64,000 bases of DNA from Thiomicrorhabdus sp. 6S3-12 (GCF_017571475.1 NZ_JAGETW010000005.1:124001-188000), one strand, 5' to 3'. Numbered from the stretch's first letter, positions 7,542 to 17,398 are shown. A program made the numbers and translations. Notes: a model not told the origin generated them from the letters alone.

Positions 7542-8288
7542 TTATTCGAATTCGTGGATTCTAATTCCGTCGGCGTTCAACGATAAATATTGTGTGGCCG
7601 GGCGCCAATCGCTCAGAACATAACGCCGGTAATCGTGACCGTTGAAGTGGTGTGTATGTTGCGCCGGTTTGTGTGTATGGCCATGAATGACTGTTGCACA
7701 GCCCGGGTGGCGTTCGAGCAGTTTCTGTAGCGCGTCTTCCGTGATATCCATGATCTCTGCATTTTTGTCTTTTCCTGCCTGCATCGACTCCTGACGCATC
7801 TTCTCGCCGATTTTGATCCGTCTGCTTTTGGGAAGGTGCAGAAATAACCATTGAATCACTGGGTTACGGAAAATACGACGCATTTTCTGATAGGCGATAT
7901 CGCCGGTACAGAGCTGGTCGCCATGTAGCATCAGGATTTCCTGGGCTCCGATTTGCAGTGTGTATTCATCAGGCAGCAGGCGGACGCCGCTGGTCTGTTG
8001 GAAGTGCTTACGCATCAAAAAATCGCGGTTGCCGTACTGCAGATAGAGTTCGATGCCGGAATCGCTTAGTGCTTTGAGAGCTTGTATTTCTGTCGGGTAT
8101 TGCTGCAGGCCGATATCGTCGCCAAGCCAGACTTCAAACAGGTCGCCGAGAATATACAGCCGTTGTGCATGAATCGCCTTTTGCTGCAGGAAGCGCAGAA
8201 ACGTTTGGTTGATAGGGTGCTGCGGCTGATTGGGTTGCAGATGGATATCAGCAATAACAAGACTGGTTTGTAGCGTTTGATTGGGCAT
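7542..8288 (-). CDS. lpxH: UDP-2,3-diacylglucosamine hydrolase LpxH
   Basis: A 248-residue peripheral membrane metallophosphoesterase that cleaves UDP-2,3-diacylglucosamine to lipid X in lipid A synthesis. The calcineurin-like metal motifs appear in order: ADIHL (residue ~14), GDLFEVWLGDD (~47), YGNRDFL (~85), MLHGDQLCTGD (~118) and HGHTHKPAQH (~200). Length is normal (about 240). It is monocistronic or leads leftward alone; the upstream side faces a terminator serving the cyclophilin genes. LpxH supports an outer membrane with lipopolysaccharide. Confidence 0.95.
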   Translation of the reverse strand: MPNQTLQTSLVIADIHLQPNQPQHPINQTFLRFLQQKAIHAQRLYILGDLFEVWLGDDIGLQQYPTEIQALKALSDSGIELYLQYGNRDFLMRKHFQQTSGVRLLPDEYTLQIGAQEILMLHGDQLCTGDIAYQKMRRIFRNPVIQWLFLHLPKSRRIKIGEKMRQESMQAGKDKNAEIMDITEDALQKLLERHPGCATVIHGHTHKPAQHTHHFNGHDYRRYVLSDWRPATQYLSLNADGIRIHEFE

Positions 8289-8464
8289 CGGTTCGGGTAT
8301 TTTTACTCATTCTGGGAAATCTTAATGTAAAAACCGATCAATAGCGAATGGGAATTATCCATTAAGGCACTGTTTACGCGAATCAAGGGCACTTGAATAT
8401 ATCGCTTTTTGAGACTGTTCTGAACAAACGATGCCATCTTCGTTGATTGAATAAAGTGAACAAC

Positions 8465-8497
8465 AAAAAAGCCGGGAAAGAGCTCCCGGCTTTTTTA
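8465..8497 (-). terminator. Terminator of the ppiB unit
   Basis: AAAAAAGCCGGGA-AAGAGC-TCCCGGCTTTTTT is a strong stem with T runs on both strands, placed about 50 bases beyond the ppiB stop. Confidence 0.85.
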
Positions 8498-8544
8498 CTT
8501 GGATCGTTTTCAAACGAGCCTGATTCACACAGGTGAATGATCGT

Positions 8545-9048
8545 TTAGTCTTCGATTAGTGTGGTTTTGGTGATCAGAATGTCTTCAACCGGAACGTCCT
8601 GATGACCGCGACGACTGGTGGTTTCGACCTGTGCCATCGCATCGACAACATCCATTCCGTCAACGACCTGAGCGAATACCGCGTAACCCCAGCCCTGCAT
8701 ATCTTTGCTGGTGTGATCCAGGAAGCTGTTGTCTTTGAGGTTAATGAAGAATTGTGTCGTCGCTGAATGCGGGTCCATGGTGCGAGCGTAGGCGACGCTG
8801 CCGCGAACGTTTTTCAAGCCGTTATCCGCTTCGTTTTCAATCGGCTCGCCGGCAGGCTTGTCTTCCATTCCCGGAAGCATTCCACCGCCCTGAACCATGA
8901 AGTTAGGAATGATGCGGTGGAAAAGCGTGCCGTTGAAGAAGCCTTCCATAACATAGTGGATAAAGTTTTCTGCTCCGATCGGCGCTTTCTCTTCATCCAG
9001 CTGAATGGTGATGTCGCCCATAGTGGTGCTGATAATGACTTTAGACAT
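8545..9048 (-). CDS. ppiB: Cytoplasmic cyclophilin peptidylprolyl isomerase
   Basis: A 167-residue cyclophilin-type cis-trans prolyl isomerase without a signal peptide. The fold's conserved blocks are visible: FHRIIPNFMVQGGGM (residues ~45-60), AYARTMDPHSATTQFFINLKD (~85-105) and GYAVFAQVVDGMDVVDAM (~120-138). It lies directly downstream (36 bases) of a second cyclophilin that carries a signal peptide, so the pair serves cytoplasm and periplasm and probably shares a transcript. Confidence 0.95.
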   Translation of the reverse strand: MSKVIISTTMGDITIQLDEEKAPIGAENFIHYVMEGFFNGTLFHRIIPNFMVQGGGMLPGMEDKPAGEPIENEADNGLKNVRGSVAYARTMDPHSATTQFFINLKDNSFLDHTSKDMQGWGYAVFAQVVDGMDVVDAMAQVETTSRRGHQDVPVEDILITKTTLIED

Positions 9049-9084
9049 AATTAAACCTTTATAGAATTAAATCTAGAATTGAAC

Positions 9085-9672
9085 TTATTTAATTTGACGT
9101 GCTTTGATGATCTCGACGGTTTCCGCAGGAACATCGCCCATGCCGTCTTTGAATCCGGTGCGAACGTGACTGATTTCGTTAACGATACGCATACCTTTAA
9201 TGACGCGTCCAAAAACGGTATAACCCCAGGCACGCGACGATGATTTTTCGCGATGATCCAGGAAGCTGTTCTGATTGGTGTTAATGAAAAATTGTGAACT
9301 GGCTGAATGCGGGTCGTTGGTTCGTGCCATCGCCAGAGTACCGATTCGGTTACGCAGACCGTTGTCCGCTTCGTTCTGAACCGGTGCGTGCGTCGGTTTG
9401 CGGTTCATGTACTTATCGAAGCCGCCACCCTGAACCATGAAGTCTTTAATGACTCGGTGAAAGATGGTGCCGTCATAGAATTTTTCATTTACGTAGGTCA
9501 AAAAGTTTTCGACGGTTTTAGGGGCTTTTTCAGGGTAAAGTTCGACCAGAATATTGCCTTTATTGGTTTCGATTAGAACCTGAGGATTTTCCGCTGCCTG
9601 CGCTGTAAAAGCGTGGCTCAGTAGTAAGCTTAAAAAAGCGGCTTTAAGGGCTAAAAATAAACGTCTTGACAT
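9085..9672 (-). CDS. ppiA: Periplasmic cyclophilin peptidylprolyl isomerase
   Basis: A 195-residue cyclophilin with a cleavable signal peptide (FLALKAAFLSLLLSHAFTAQA, cleavage near residue 27). Catalytic-fold motifs are FHRVIKDFMVQGGGFD (residues ~73-88), MARTNDPHSASSQFFINTNQ (~112-132) and WGYTVFGRVIKGMRIVNEI (~150-168). It accelerates proline isomerisation of folding envelope proteins. It is first in the ppiA-ppiB pair, and a 36-base gap without terminator separates them. Confidence 0.95.
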   Translation of the reverse strand: MSRRLFLALKAAFLSLLLSHAFTAQAAENPQVLIETNKGNILVELYPEKAPKTVENFLTYVNEKFYDGTIFHRVIKDFMVQGGGFDKYMNRKPTHAPVQNEADNGLRNRIGTLAMARTNDPHSASSQFFINTNQNSFLDHREKSSSRAWGYTVFGRVIKGMRIVNEISHVRTGFKDGMGDVPAETVEIIKARQIK

Positions 9673-9902
9673 GATTCACTCCAAAAAAAATTCAGCCAGT
9701 AAGATACAATAGGCGCATTCTAACACCTGGGGCGCCGATGATTAAGACAGAATTGGTGTCCTTGGGCGCCAAGGTTGATTTTTAGTGTCGCAGATTCGCT
9801 TTTTCGGACCTTGAATAGAGTCTGACAAAGTGCTTGCGAGGCTTGCAGTTCCGACTGCGCCCGATTGAATTCCGTTTAGTTGCAATTTTCACAGGAAATC
9901 CT

Positions 9903-11270
9903 ATGAGCTTACAGATTTTTAATACCGAAACCCGTCAAAAAGAGATCTTTAAACCGATCCATGAAAATAAAGTGGGCATCTATGTCTGCGGCGTTACGGT
10001 ATACGATCTGTGTCATATCGGCCATGCCCGCGTCATGGTGGTTTTCGATACGGTGGTACGTCATCTGCGTGCTTTGGGTTATGAGGTGACTTACGTCCGC
10101 AACATTACCGATATCGACGATAAAATCATTAAACGCGCTTTGGAAAATAACGAGTCGATCCAGTCTCTGACCAGTCGCATGATTGACGAGATGCATACCG
10201 ACGAATCGGCAATGAATGTTCTGCGTCCGGATATGGAACCGAAAGCAACTGAATATATGGATGAAATCCAACATATGATTCAGACCTTGATTGATAAGGG
10301 CTTTGCCTATCCGGCCAGCAATGGCGATGTCTACTTTAAGGTTAATGCTTTTGAGCGTTACGGACGTCTGTCCGGTAAAAACCTTGAAGACCTGGAAGCC
10401 GGCGCGCGTGTCGATGTTAATGAAGTCAAGCAGGACCCGATGGATTTTGTTCTGTGGAAAGCGTCCAAAGAAAATGAACCTTCGTGGGATTCAAACTGGG
10501 GCGGCGGTCGCCCGGGATGGCATATCGAATGTTCGGCGATGTCGACCAAGTGTCTGGGGAATCATTTCGATATTCACGGCGGCGGTATGGATCTGTCTTT
10601 CCCGCATCATGAAAATGAAATTGCCCAGTCGGAATGCGCCACCGGAGAGCATTACGTCAATACCTGGATGCACTGCGGTTTTGTCCGTGTGGACGATGAG
10701 AAGATGTCCAAGTCGTTGAACAACTTCTTTACCATTCGTGAAGTATTGAAACTGTACCACCCGGAAGTGATTCGTTACTTCCTGCTGGCCAGTCATTATC
10801 GCAGCCCGGTGAACTATACCGAGGAAAATCTGGAAGTTGCCAAAGCCAGTGTCGGCCGTCTGTATTCTGCATTGCAGAACGTCGAGATTGGCGCTCCACT
10901 GGCAGATTCGCAATATGAAACCGACTTTATGGCGGTAATGAATGACGACTTCAATACACCGAAAGCGATGGCGGTGCTGTTTGAACTGGCAAAAGAAGTG
11001 AATAAAACCAAGGATGCCGCTCTGGCAGGATTGCTGGTTAAACTGGCCAACCAGATCGGTCTTCTGGAAGAGGATATCGAGGCTTTCTTCAAATCCCAGC
11101 CTTCGGATTCGGAATTGGACGAGGCGCAGATTGAAGCCTTGATCGAAGAACGCAAACAAGCGCGTGCCGATAAAGACTTTGCCCGTTCCGATGAGATTCG
11201 AGATCAATTGAAAGAGCAGGGAATCGAGTTGTTGGACAGCCCTCAGGGAACTACTTGGCGAAAAATCTAA
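9903..11270 (+). CDS. cysS: Cysteinyl-tRNA synthetase
   Basis: A 455-residue class I aminoacyl-tRNA synthetase that charges tRNA-Cys. It shows the zinc-site Cys and HIGH-type motif in [19 protein letters not shown] (residues ~25-45), more zinc ligands in WHIECSAMS and [12 protein letters not shown] (~205-240), and the KMSKS loop [11 protein letters not shown] (~265). The frame is open for another 23 codons upstream, but the ATG at 9903 after AGGAAATCCT begins at the conserved N-terminus (MSLQIFNT), so it is chosen. Length matches the family (~460). It stands alone, followed by a weak hairpin and by the small-RNA candidate. Confidence 0.97.
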   Translation: MSLQIFNTETRQKEIFKPIHENKVGIYVCGVTVYDLCHIGHARVMVVFDTVVRHLRALGYEVTYVRNITDIDDKIIKRALENNESIQSLTSRMIDEMHTDESAMNVLRPDMEPKATEYMDEIQHMIQTLIDKGFAYPASNGDVYFKVNAFERYGRLSGKNLEDLEAGARVDVNEVKQDPMDFVLWKASKENEPSWDSNWGGGRPGWHIECSAMSTKCLGNHFDIHGGGMDLSFPHHENEIAQSECATGEHYVNTWMHCGFVRVDDEKMSKSLNNFFTIREVLKLYHPEVIRYFLLASHYRSPVNYTEENLEVAKASVGRLYSALQNVEIGAPLADSQYETDFMAVMNDDFNTPKAMAVLFELAKEVNKTKDAALAGLLVKLANQIGLLEEDIEAFFKSQPSDSELDEAQIEALIEERKQARADKDFARSDEIRDQLKEQGIELLDSPQGTTWRKI

Positions 11271-11285
11271 CTGCTTTGTTGCTAA

Positions 11286-11317
11286 TGCTAAACAGGGTGT
11301 AAACATTTTGTTTAGCA
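11286..11317 (+). terminator. Weak hairpin just after cysS
   Basis: TGCTAAAC and GTTTAGCA pair across a 16-base loop, 16 bases past the stop; only a short T-rich tail (ATTTC) follows, so termination is uncertain. Confidence 0.35.
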
Positions 11318-11410
11318 ATTTCAATTTATTAGGACTATTGAGGAAGAATTAAAGACCCTTTAATTTATGGGTATAAAATCATTTAATTTGAGTCTGAGTT
11401 TTATTAATGC

Positions 11411-11439
11411 TTGACAGAATAAGTATTTGCTAATAAACT
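11411..11439 (+). promoter_or_regulatory. Sigma-70 promoter of a small-RNA candidate
   Basis: TTGACA (11411-11416), a 17-base spacer and TAAACT (11434-11439) make a near-consensus promoter. The predicted start, around 11446, is exactly the first base of a hairpin. No protein gene follows on this strand, which points to a non-coding transcript. Confidence 0.65.
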
Positions 11440-11445
11440 AAGCCC

Positions 11446-11533
11446 ATTCATGTTTCTTCATGAGTATCCTCCTCTGATTATTTCTAATGAGATAAGTTAT
11501 TTGAAGCCGCGGTTAGATACCGCGGCTTTTTTT
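11446..11533 (+). ncRNA. Candidate small RNA with anti-Shine-Dalgarno stretch
   Basis: An approximately 88-base transcript is predicted between the promoter at 11411 and a strong terminator. It would contain hairpin 1 (ATTCATG-TTTCTT-CATGAGT, 11446-11465), a single-stranded ATCCTCCTC (11466-11474) complementary to ribosome-binding sites, a weaker second stem (CTGATTA/TAATGAG with one mismatch, ~11474-11491), and a GC-rich terminator. This is the general build of trans-acting, Hfq-type regulatory RNAs. It lies on the plus strand between cysS and the leftward slt gene. No known family could be assigned by eye. Confidence 0.5.
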
Positions 11534-11534
11534 T
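11503..11534 (+). terminator. Terminator of the small-RNA candidate
   Basis: AGCCGCGG-TTAGATA-CCGCGGCT followed by eight or more T. There is no A run on the other side, so it acts on the plus strand. Confidence 0.85.
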
Positions 11535-11585
11535 GCTCTGAATTTAACGAATAGTCGTGCTTAAGAGAGAAAGTCTCTGCGTAGC

Positions 11586-13559
11586 TTATTTCTGCGCCAG
11601 CTTCTTGTTTCCGATGCGCGGCATATTATCGCTCAGACGGTTGTATTTGCCGTGCAGCAAAGAGTTGAATACCGTTGTATATTCCATAACCGCCTTCACG
11701 TAATTGCGGGTTTCGGTGAAAGGAATGGCATCGACCCATTGGTCGGCTTCGATTTCCGGAAGATTTTCCGTCCATTGTCGAACTCGGTGCGGCCCGGCAT
11801 TATAAGCGGCGGTCGCAAGCACCTTATTGCCGTTATATTTATCGGAAAGGTAGCGCATATAGGCGCTGCCGAGCTGAATATTGTTTTTGGCTTCAGTCAG
11901 CGCGTGCACCGAAGTGTTTTTAACCCCTATCTGTTTACCGATGTATTTGGCGGTTTTCGGCATAATCTGCATTAAACCAACCGCTCCGGCAGAAGAACGG
12001 ATGGTCGGATTGAAAGCACTTTCCCTGCGGATAATTCCATAGATCCAAGCCGCTTCAATTTCATTTTTTTCGGCATTCTGCATCACTGGCGTTTTATGCG
12101 GCGTCGGAAAACGCAGATCGACCTGATCCCATTCCTTCGCCAGTGCCAGACTACGAATCGCATGCGGGTATTGTTTCCATTGATCGGCTAAAACGGCAAT
12201 TGATCCCAGTTCATTGGCGTTCGCTTTCGGCAGGAAGTGATACCACTCTACCTGTGCCGTGCGGATCCAGTCGATGGCAATCAATTCTTTGATACGTTGC
12301 AGCGATGGGTATTTTTTCAACAGTACCTTGGGATCGGTTTTCTTGGTTGGTTTCGGATTGAATTTGTAGTCGGTGCCGATGCGGTCGGCGGAAAGAAACC
12401 CGTAATAGTTGCGTTTTGTCGCCAGACGACTGTAAATCTGCTTGGCGGTTGCTTTGTCACCACGAGCTTCCAGCGCGCGCGCTTTCCAATACTGCCACTG
12501 ACGGTCGTTCTGTTCCGATTTCGGCATCATGTCGATGGTGTCGAGCAGGTCGATCCATTTGGATTCGCGAATGGCGATCTGTGCCTGCCAGCGCAGAGTT
12601 TCTTCGGTGCGGCTGCCGTTTTTATTAACATCCAGAAGCAGTGATTTAGCTTCGTCTTTATAACGGTAAGCGCTGCGCAGGGCGATGCGTCTTTCAAGAT
12701 CGTGGTACTGGGCTCGATTCAGGCCGTATTGTTCGGCAAACCGGTCCAGCGATTGTTTGGCCTGTGTCGGGTCGGAACTGGCCAGATAACGCGTGGCCTG
12801 CATAAAGGCTTCTTTGCGAACCACTCCGCTGATTTCAAGTATGGGTTGAGTCGCCAGTTTCGGGTTTTTTACAATCTTTATCCAATGGGCGACCGCTTTA
12901 CGGTCTTTTGTCGAAAGATCTTTCGATAGGGCTTCCGCCTGCTTGAATCGTTTTTTATGGATCAGCAGCGTGATGCGTTTCCAAACCATTGCGGCGGTAA
13001 ACTGCTTATGGTTGCGCAGGTAGCGTTCGACGGGCTCACAAGCCTTCGGAGTCGAATTCAGACCTTGCCAGACACTTTGCGCCTGCTTGACGGCTTCGGA
13101 TTTGAGTTTATCGCTGCCGTGCTTGAAGGCGGCTGTGAAGTAGTGGCATTGCAGGCTGGTACTCTGTTGTGCCTTATAGTTGGCCAGATAGGTTTTCCAG
13201 TGTTCTTTTTTAGCCAGATGTTTCAACCAGTGCGTGCGCAACTTTTCGGAAAGGTACAGATCCGGATTGTCATTGATGAAGTGGCGAATGACCCGTGGTG
13301 GTGTGTGCTCTATATTGACGCGGTAGTCGTGATAGAGGACATAAGGGTAGAGAATGTAATTTTTTAACTGTTTCTTGTATTTGGCGATGCTCTGGCGGTC
13401 GTTACGTTTGATCGCTTCATAGGCGTCAATATAAGCCTGTTGTTCGACAGTCAAGTTGCTCTCTTTGCTCTGTGCAGGCACTGGCGTTAAAAGAAACGCA
13501 AAGAGACTGACCAGCAGTACGGCGATTAAGTTGGGGGATTTGCAGTTATAAAAGGGCAT
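11586..13559 (-). CDS. slt: Soluble lytic murein transglycosylase
   Basis: A 657-residue periplasmic enzyme that cleaves peptidoglycan to 1,6-anhydromuropeptides. It has a signal peptide (to ~residue 30), a long helical U-shaped domain (residues ~35-440, rich in Lys/Gln/Ala helices), a linker, and a C-terminal lysozyme-like catalytic domain. The catalytic Glu sits in IIRRESAFNPTIRSSAGAVG (residue ~510), followed by LMQIMPKTAKYIG and AYNAGPHRVRQW. The size and domain order match Slt70. It is transcribed leftward, behind mltD on the same strand with a gap of about 160 bases. Together the two give this region a peptidoglycan-turnover theme, continued by ampD at 37 kb. Confidence 0.94.
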   Translation of the reverse strand: MPFYNCKSPNLIAVLLVSLFAFLLTPVPAQSKESNLTVEQQAYIDAYEAIKRNDRQSIAKYKKQLKNYILYPYVLYHDYRVNIEHTPPRVIRHFINDNPDLYLSEKLRTHWLKHLAKKEHWKTYLANYKAQQSTSLQCHYFTAAFKHGSDKLKSEAVKQAQSVWQGLNSTPKACEPVERYLRNHKQFTAAMVWKRITLLIHKKRFKQAEALSKDLSTKDRKAVAHWIKIVKNPKLATQPILEISGVVRKEAFMQATRYLASSDPTQAKQSLDRFAEQYGLNRAQYHDLERRIALRSAYRYKDEAKSLLLDVNKNGSRTEETLRWQAQIAIRESKWIDLLDTIDMMPKSEQNDRQWQYWKARALEARGDKATAKQIYSRLATKRNYYGFLSADRIGTDYKFNPKPTKKTDPKVLLKKYPSLQRIKELIAIDWIRTAQVEWYHFLPKANANELGSIAVLADQWKQYPHAIRSLALAKEWDQVDLRFPTPHKTPVMQNAEKNEIEAAWIYGIIRRESAFNPTIRSSAGAVGLMQIMPKTAKYIGKQIGVKNTSVHALTEAKNNIQLGSAYMRYLSDKYNGNKVLATAAYNAGPHRVRQWTENLPEIEADQWVDAIPFTETRNYVKAVMEYTTVFNSLLHGKYNRLSDNMPRIGNKKLAQK

Positions 13560-13718
13560 AGACGTCTTGGCTTTTTGCAGGATTTAAAAAATCGACAGCC
13601 ATTCTTTGTCGCGTCGATTGAATGTTAATTTTAGCAAATGCTGCAAGGTTGGCGTGGCTGAGCATAAATCATATATTTTTATGCTCACCACTAAGAGAGT
13701 TTATCTGATTGCTATCGG

Positions 13719-15626
13719 TTAGATATTGAAAGGAATTTTCAGGATTTGACCGGGTTGCAACATACTTTTAACCGGAAGTCGGTTGTATTGCGCCAGACTT
13801 TTAACCGACAGTTTAAACTCTTTGGCGATATCCCATAGATTATCGCCGTTTTTGACGGTGTATTTGGCGTGTTTGCTGGTTTTCGGTCCTTGCCAGATGG
13901 TGAGTTGCTCGCCGGGCTGAATAGTTTTGGCCGATTGAATACGGTTCCATTGCATCAGCTGGCTTACCGACACGCCATGATCGGAAGCGATCTTACTCAG
14001 CGTCTCACCGGATTTGACTTTATAGCTCAGCTGCTGGCCCTGAATTTTGTTTTCGACCAAAACCAATTTTTGACCGACTTTCAGAAGCGAATTTTTGGAA
14101 AGCTTGTTCCATTTAAGCAGGTCATCCGTGCTTACAGCAAAGCGTTCGGCAATTTCCGACAGCGTATCGCCACTCTGAACTCGGTAGATAAACTGGTTTT
14201 GCGGAGCGCGGTTTTTGACGTTTTCCGGTTTACGTACCTTTTGGGCGGCTGCCGGTTTGGTCGCAGTCAGGTTGCTCTGTGCCAGTTGAGTTGAAGTGCT
14301 GACAACAGGGATAAGCAGCGTTTGCCCGACGCGGATGAAGCTGCCGCGCATATTGTTGAGTTTACGAATTGCCGATACGTTCGTGCCGTAACGACTGGCG
14401 ATCTTGCCTAGATAATCGCCGGATCGGACTTTGTGTTTTTGCCAGTTAACGCGGAAAAGAGCGGCATTTTGCTGGTAACTTCTATTGAAAACGTCATCTT
14501 TACCGACCGGCAGCAATAGGTGGTGCGGGCCTTGCGGAGGTGTCGCTTTACGGATATAGCCTGGGTTCAGCATGGCGAGAAGTTCCCGCGGTGTTTGGGT
14601 ATTGCTGGCAACGGCGTACAGGGAGACCTGCTTATCCAGTTCGACGACGTCGAAAAACGGCTCGTTGGCAATCGGTTCAAGGGCGAGCTGATAGCGGTCA
14701 TTATGTTCGATCAGGTAAGCCAGTGACAGCAATGCCGGAACATAGTTCTGGGTTTCTTTCGGCAAATATTTTTTGATCTGCCAGAAACTCGGAAGTTGCT
14801 CGCTCTGTCCATGTTTTTTCTGATAGCGCTTGATCGCCTTGAGAACATTGCCGTACCCGGCGTTATAGGAAGCCAGCGACAGCAGCCAGTCATGCGTGTT
14901 GTCGTAGTGACGCTGCAGGTAGGTCAAAGCCGCTTGAGTGCTCTGTACAACGTCCCTACGGCCGTCATACCACCAGTTTCGTTCAAGGCCGAGCATTTCC
15001 GCCGTTCCGGGCATAAACTGCCACAATCCCAGTGCTTTGCGGTGCGACTTGGCATGTGGTTGGAAGCCGCTTTCGACCATCGGCAGCAGCGCGATTTCCA
15101 ACGGCATATTACGGTTTTTGACTTCTTCGACAATGTAGTACAGGTAGGGTTTGGCGCGAGCGGAGACCGAGACGATGTGTTTTTGACGCTTTTTATAGTA
15201 CGAGATCGAGTGATCGAAATGGCCCTGATTGGATTCGACCAGTTTAAATTCACCCTTGAAATGATCCCAGAGGTTGTTGCTGGCCGGTTTCGCTTTCTCT
15301 TGCGCTAGATACTGCGCTTCGATCTCTTTTTTGATTTCCGGCTTGTCGCCAAGGTGAAGAATTTCGCGTTGAGCCGTCTGTTTCGCAGGTACCACAGCGG
15401 GGGGTATTTCAGGTGTCTGCGGTTTGATCAATTTCTGTTCGTAATGATCGCCGGAAGATTTGGACAGCAGCGGCAGATTACAGCCGCTAAGTTGCAGGGT
15501 TGCCAGCCCCAATCCCAATAAGCTCAGGGATTTCGTCAGCGTGTTCGGGAAAGCGAGACGAGGGAAGGTGCTTAAAGTCGTTTTTTCGGTTTTTTTCTGG
15601 GCTGTAGCGTCAAAGTGATTATTCAT
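13719..15626 (-). CDS. mltD: Membrane-bound lytic transglycosylase D with four LysM
   Basis: A 635-residue outer-membrane lipoprotein. It has a lipobox LQLSGC (Cys near residue 48), a catalytic SLT domain with Glu in LLPMVESGFQ (~residue 190) and LGLWQFMPGTAEMLGL, and four C-terminal LysM repeats that bind glycan (starting HKVRSGDYLGKIAS, YRVQSGDTLSEIAE, YKVKSGETLSKIAS and YTVKNGDNLWDIAK). Four is at the upper end for MltD, which often has two or three. The frame runs 69 codons further upstream into gloB, but ATG 15626 gives a proper lipoprotein start. It lies 28 bases downstream of gloB, the same order as in many gammaproteobacteria. Confidence 0.94.
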   Translation of the reverse strand: MNNHFDATAQKKTEKTTLSTFPRLAFPNTLTKSLSLLGLGLATLQLSGCNLPLLSKSSGDHYEQKLIKPQTPEIPPAVVPAKQTAQREILHLGDKPEIKKEIEAQYLAQEKAKPASNNLWDHFKGEFKLVESNQGHFDHSISYYKKRQKHIVSVSARAKPYLYYIVEEVKNRNMPLEIALLPMVESGFQPHAKSHRKALGLWQFMPGTAEMLGLERNWWYDGRRDVVQSTQAALTYLQRHYDNTHDWLLSLASYNAGYGNVLKAIKRYQKKHGQSEQLPSFWQIKKYLPKETQNYVPALLSLAYLIEHNDRYQLALEPIANEPFFDVVELDKQVSLYAVASNTQTPRELLAMLNPGYIRKATPPQGPHHLLLPVGKDDVFNRSYQQNAALFRVNWQKHKVRSGDYLGKIASRYGTNVSAIRKLNNMRGSFIRVGQTLLIPVVSTSTQLAQSNLTATKPAAAQKVRKPENVKNRAPQNQFIYRVQSGDTLSEIAERFAVSTDDLLKWNKLSKNSLLKVGQKLVLVENKIQGQQLSYKVKSGETLSKIASDHGVSVSQLMQWNRIQSAKTIQPGEQLTIWQGPKTSKHAKYTVKNGDNLWDIAKEFKLSVKSLAQYNRLPVKSMLQPGQILKIPFNI

Positions 15627-15654
15627 TTTTTTATCATGTTTAGTATTATTGTGC

Positions 15655-16452
15655 TCAGTCGATGGACTCAAGACCTTGATCGATGCGGTCTTTCCACTCT
15701 CTAAGGGTCGCAAAGAGCATTTCGGGCGAATCGTCGCTGCCCTGCGACTTGAGTTTTTCCTTAATCGGTGCCTGATCAAAACGCAAAAAAGGGTTGGTTT
15801 CTTTTTCCAAGCCAAGAGTCGAGACCTGTCCATTGTGTATTTGCGGGTAATGGATGTCCAGATTTTCGATGCGTTTTTTCAGGGCGGCGTTGTCCTCGTC
15901 GACATAGGCGGCGAAGCGCAAATTATCTTCGGTGTATTCGTGCGCGCAATAGAAGGCGAGATGATCGGGCAGGTCGCGGAGTTTGATCAGCGATTTGGCA
16001 AACTCTTGCGGGGTTCCGCCGAGCAGTCGTCCACAGCCGCCGGTAAACAGCGTATCGGCACAGAATAATGCATTATCGTTGTAATAGCTGATATGGTCTT
16101 CAGTGTGCCCAGGCGTGTCCAGAACCTTGAAACTCAATTCGTCACTGAGTTTGATCTCGTCACCTTCCTGAAGCCGTTTTTCAATTAATGGATTTTGCGT
16201 TTTCAGCGGACCATATACGATCGCATCGGGATAAGCTTGTTTCAATCCGGGGATGCCGTCGACATGATCAAAGTGACGGTGAGTGATTAAAATGCTTTCA
16301 AGTTGTAGTTGATGAGCTTTTAAATAGTCGAGCACTTGCGCCGATTCACCCGGATCGAAAACCCAGGCTTTGCGTTTGCTGGTATCATGAAGAACCCAAA
16401 TATAATTGTCGTAAGTGCCCACCAGGGCCGGTATGCCCGCAATCTGTATCAT
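15655..16452 (-). CDS. gloB: Hydroxyacylglutathione hydrolase (glyoxalase II)
   Basis: A 265-residue metallo-beta-lactamase-fold enzyme that hydrolyses S-lactoylglutathione to lactate in methylglyoxal detoxification. The binuclear metal motif appears as THRHFDHVDGIPG (residues ~58-70), with further ligands in LDTPGHTEDHISYY (~112-120), ALFCADTLFTGGCGR (~130-145) and YCAHEYTEDNL (~170). The glutathione-binding C-terminal region KETNPFLRFDQ is present. Length is typical (250-260). It is divergent from the methyltransferase gene at 16583 and upstream of mltD, a conserved neighbourhood. Confidence 0.95.
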   Translation of the reverse strand: MIQIAGIPALVGTYDNYIWVLHDTSKRKAWVFDPGESAQVLDYLKAHQLQLESILITHRHFDHVDGIPGLKQAYPDAIVYGPLKTQNPLIEKRLQEGDEIKLSDELSFKVLDTPGHTEDHISYYNDNALFCADTLFTGGCGRLLGGTPQEFAKSLIKLRDLPDHLAFYCAHEYTEDNLRFAAYVDEDNAALKKRIENLDIHYPQIHNGQVSTLGLEKETNPFLRFDQAPIKEKLKSQGSDDSPEMLFATLREWKDRIDQGLESID

Positions 16453-16582
16453 GTCGAATCTTAGAATTTTGAATTAAGATAAGGATTTTACTGATTAATA
16501 ACAGTTTTTTCTATGGGGATAATTGCGATTTAACGGCAAAAGTATTGAAATACCGCGAGAAACACGACTTAAGGTGGGTTCC

Positions 16583-17398
16583 ATGTCAACCAGTTTTCAG
16601 CAGTTATTGAAGCGGCAATACGCCTCTTCGGGACGATGTTCGGTCTATGAGCATGAAAAACAGCTGATCGACAGCGCTTTAAATAAGCTGTTCGGTTATT
16701 TTCTATTACAGATCGGATCGATTTCACACGAGGATATGCTGCAACACAGTCGGGTCAATGCCAAGGTGTTGCTCGACTCCGTTTATCCGCCGGCATCGGT
16801 TCTGGAAAACTCGGTGCATTTCGTTCTGGCCGATTTGGATTTTCTGCCGATCGGTCACGATAAAGTGGATGTGATTTTGTTACCGCATACGCTTGAGACC
16901 GCCGAAGACCCGCACTACCTTCTACGTCAGCTGGATGCAATGCTGTTGCCAGAAGGGCATATTGTCATCACTGGCTTTAATCCAAAAGGCTGTTGGGTGT
17001 GGCGGAATAAATGGTTACACGCCGACCGACTGTTCGAGCAGGCGCACTTGTTCGCCCCGTCCAAATTAAAGGATTGGCTATCGGTTCTGGGGTATGAAAT
17101 AACGCTTGAAAACTACAGTCCGATACAATGCGCATCCTGCGCCAGAAAAGAAGGCTTTTGGGGACGCGTTACCGCCGGCTTCGAGAAAGTCTTGTGCCGT
17201 TTGGGTTTTCAATTCGGCAATGTGTACTGTCTGGTTGCCAAAAAGAAAGTCGATGCACCGACGCTGGTTGGATTGAAGTGGCATATGCCACGCTGGCAAT
17301 CGATTCGCGGCGGCGCTCTGAATTCGAATAAAATAGCCGGGGCGAAATGCTGTCGGCACACCAATACCGTAAAAAACAATATCAAGGAATTATCATGA
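16583..17398 (+). CDS. SAM-dependent methyltransferase, YafS-like
   Basis: A 271-residue class I methyltransferase-fold protein in the place where enterobacteria carry yafS (between gloB and rnhA). The segment [20 protein letters not shown], with the following [18 protein letters not shown], matches the later motifs of the SAM-binding fold. The glycine-rich motif I is poorly conserved here ([14 protein letters not shown]), so activity is uncertain. The frame is open upstream, but ATG 16583, seven bases after AAGGTGGG, is the best start. The stop overlaps the rnhA start by four bases (ATGA), so the two are translationally coupled. Substrate is unknown. Confidence 0.8.
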   Translation: MSTSFQQLLKRQYASSGRCSVYEHEKQLIDSALNKLFGYFLLQIGSISHEDMLQHSRVNAKVLLDSVYPPASVLENSVHFVLADLDFLPIGHDKVDVILLPHTLETAEDPHYLLRQLDAMLLPEGHIVITGFNPKGCWVWRNKWLHADRLFEQAHLFAPSKLKDWLSVLGYEITLENYSPIQCASCARKEGFWGRVTAGFEKVLCRLGFQFGNVYCLVAKKKVDAPTLVGLKWHMPRWQSIRGGALNSNKIAGAKCCRHTNTVKNNIKELS

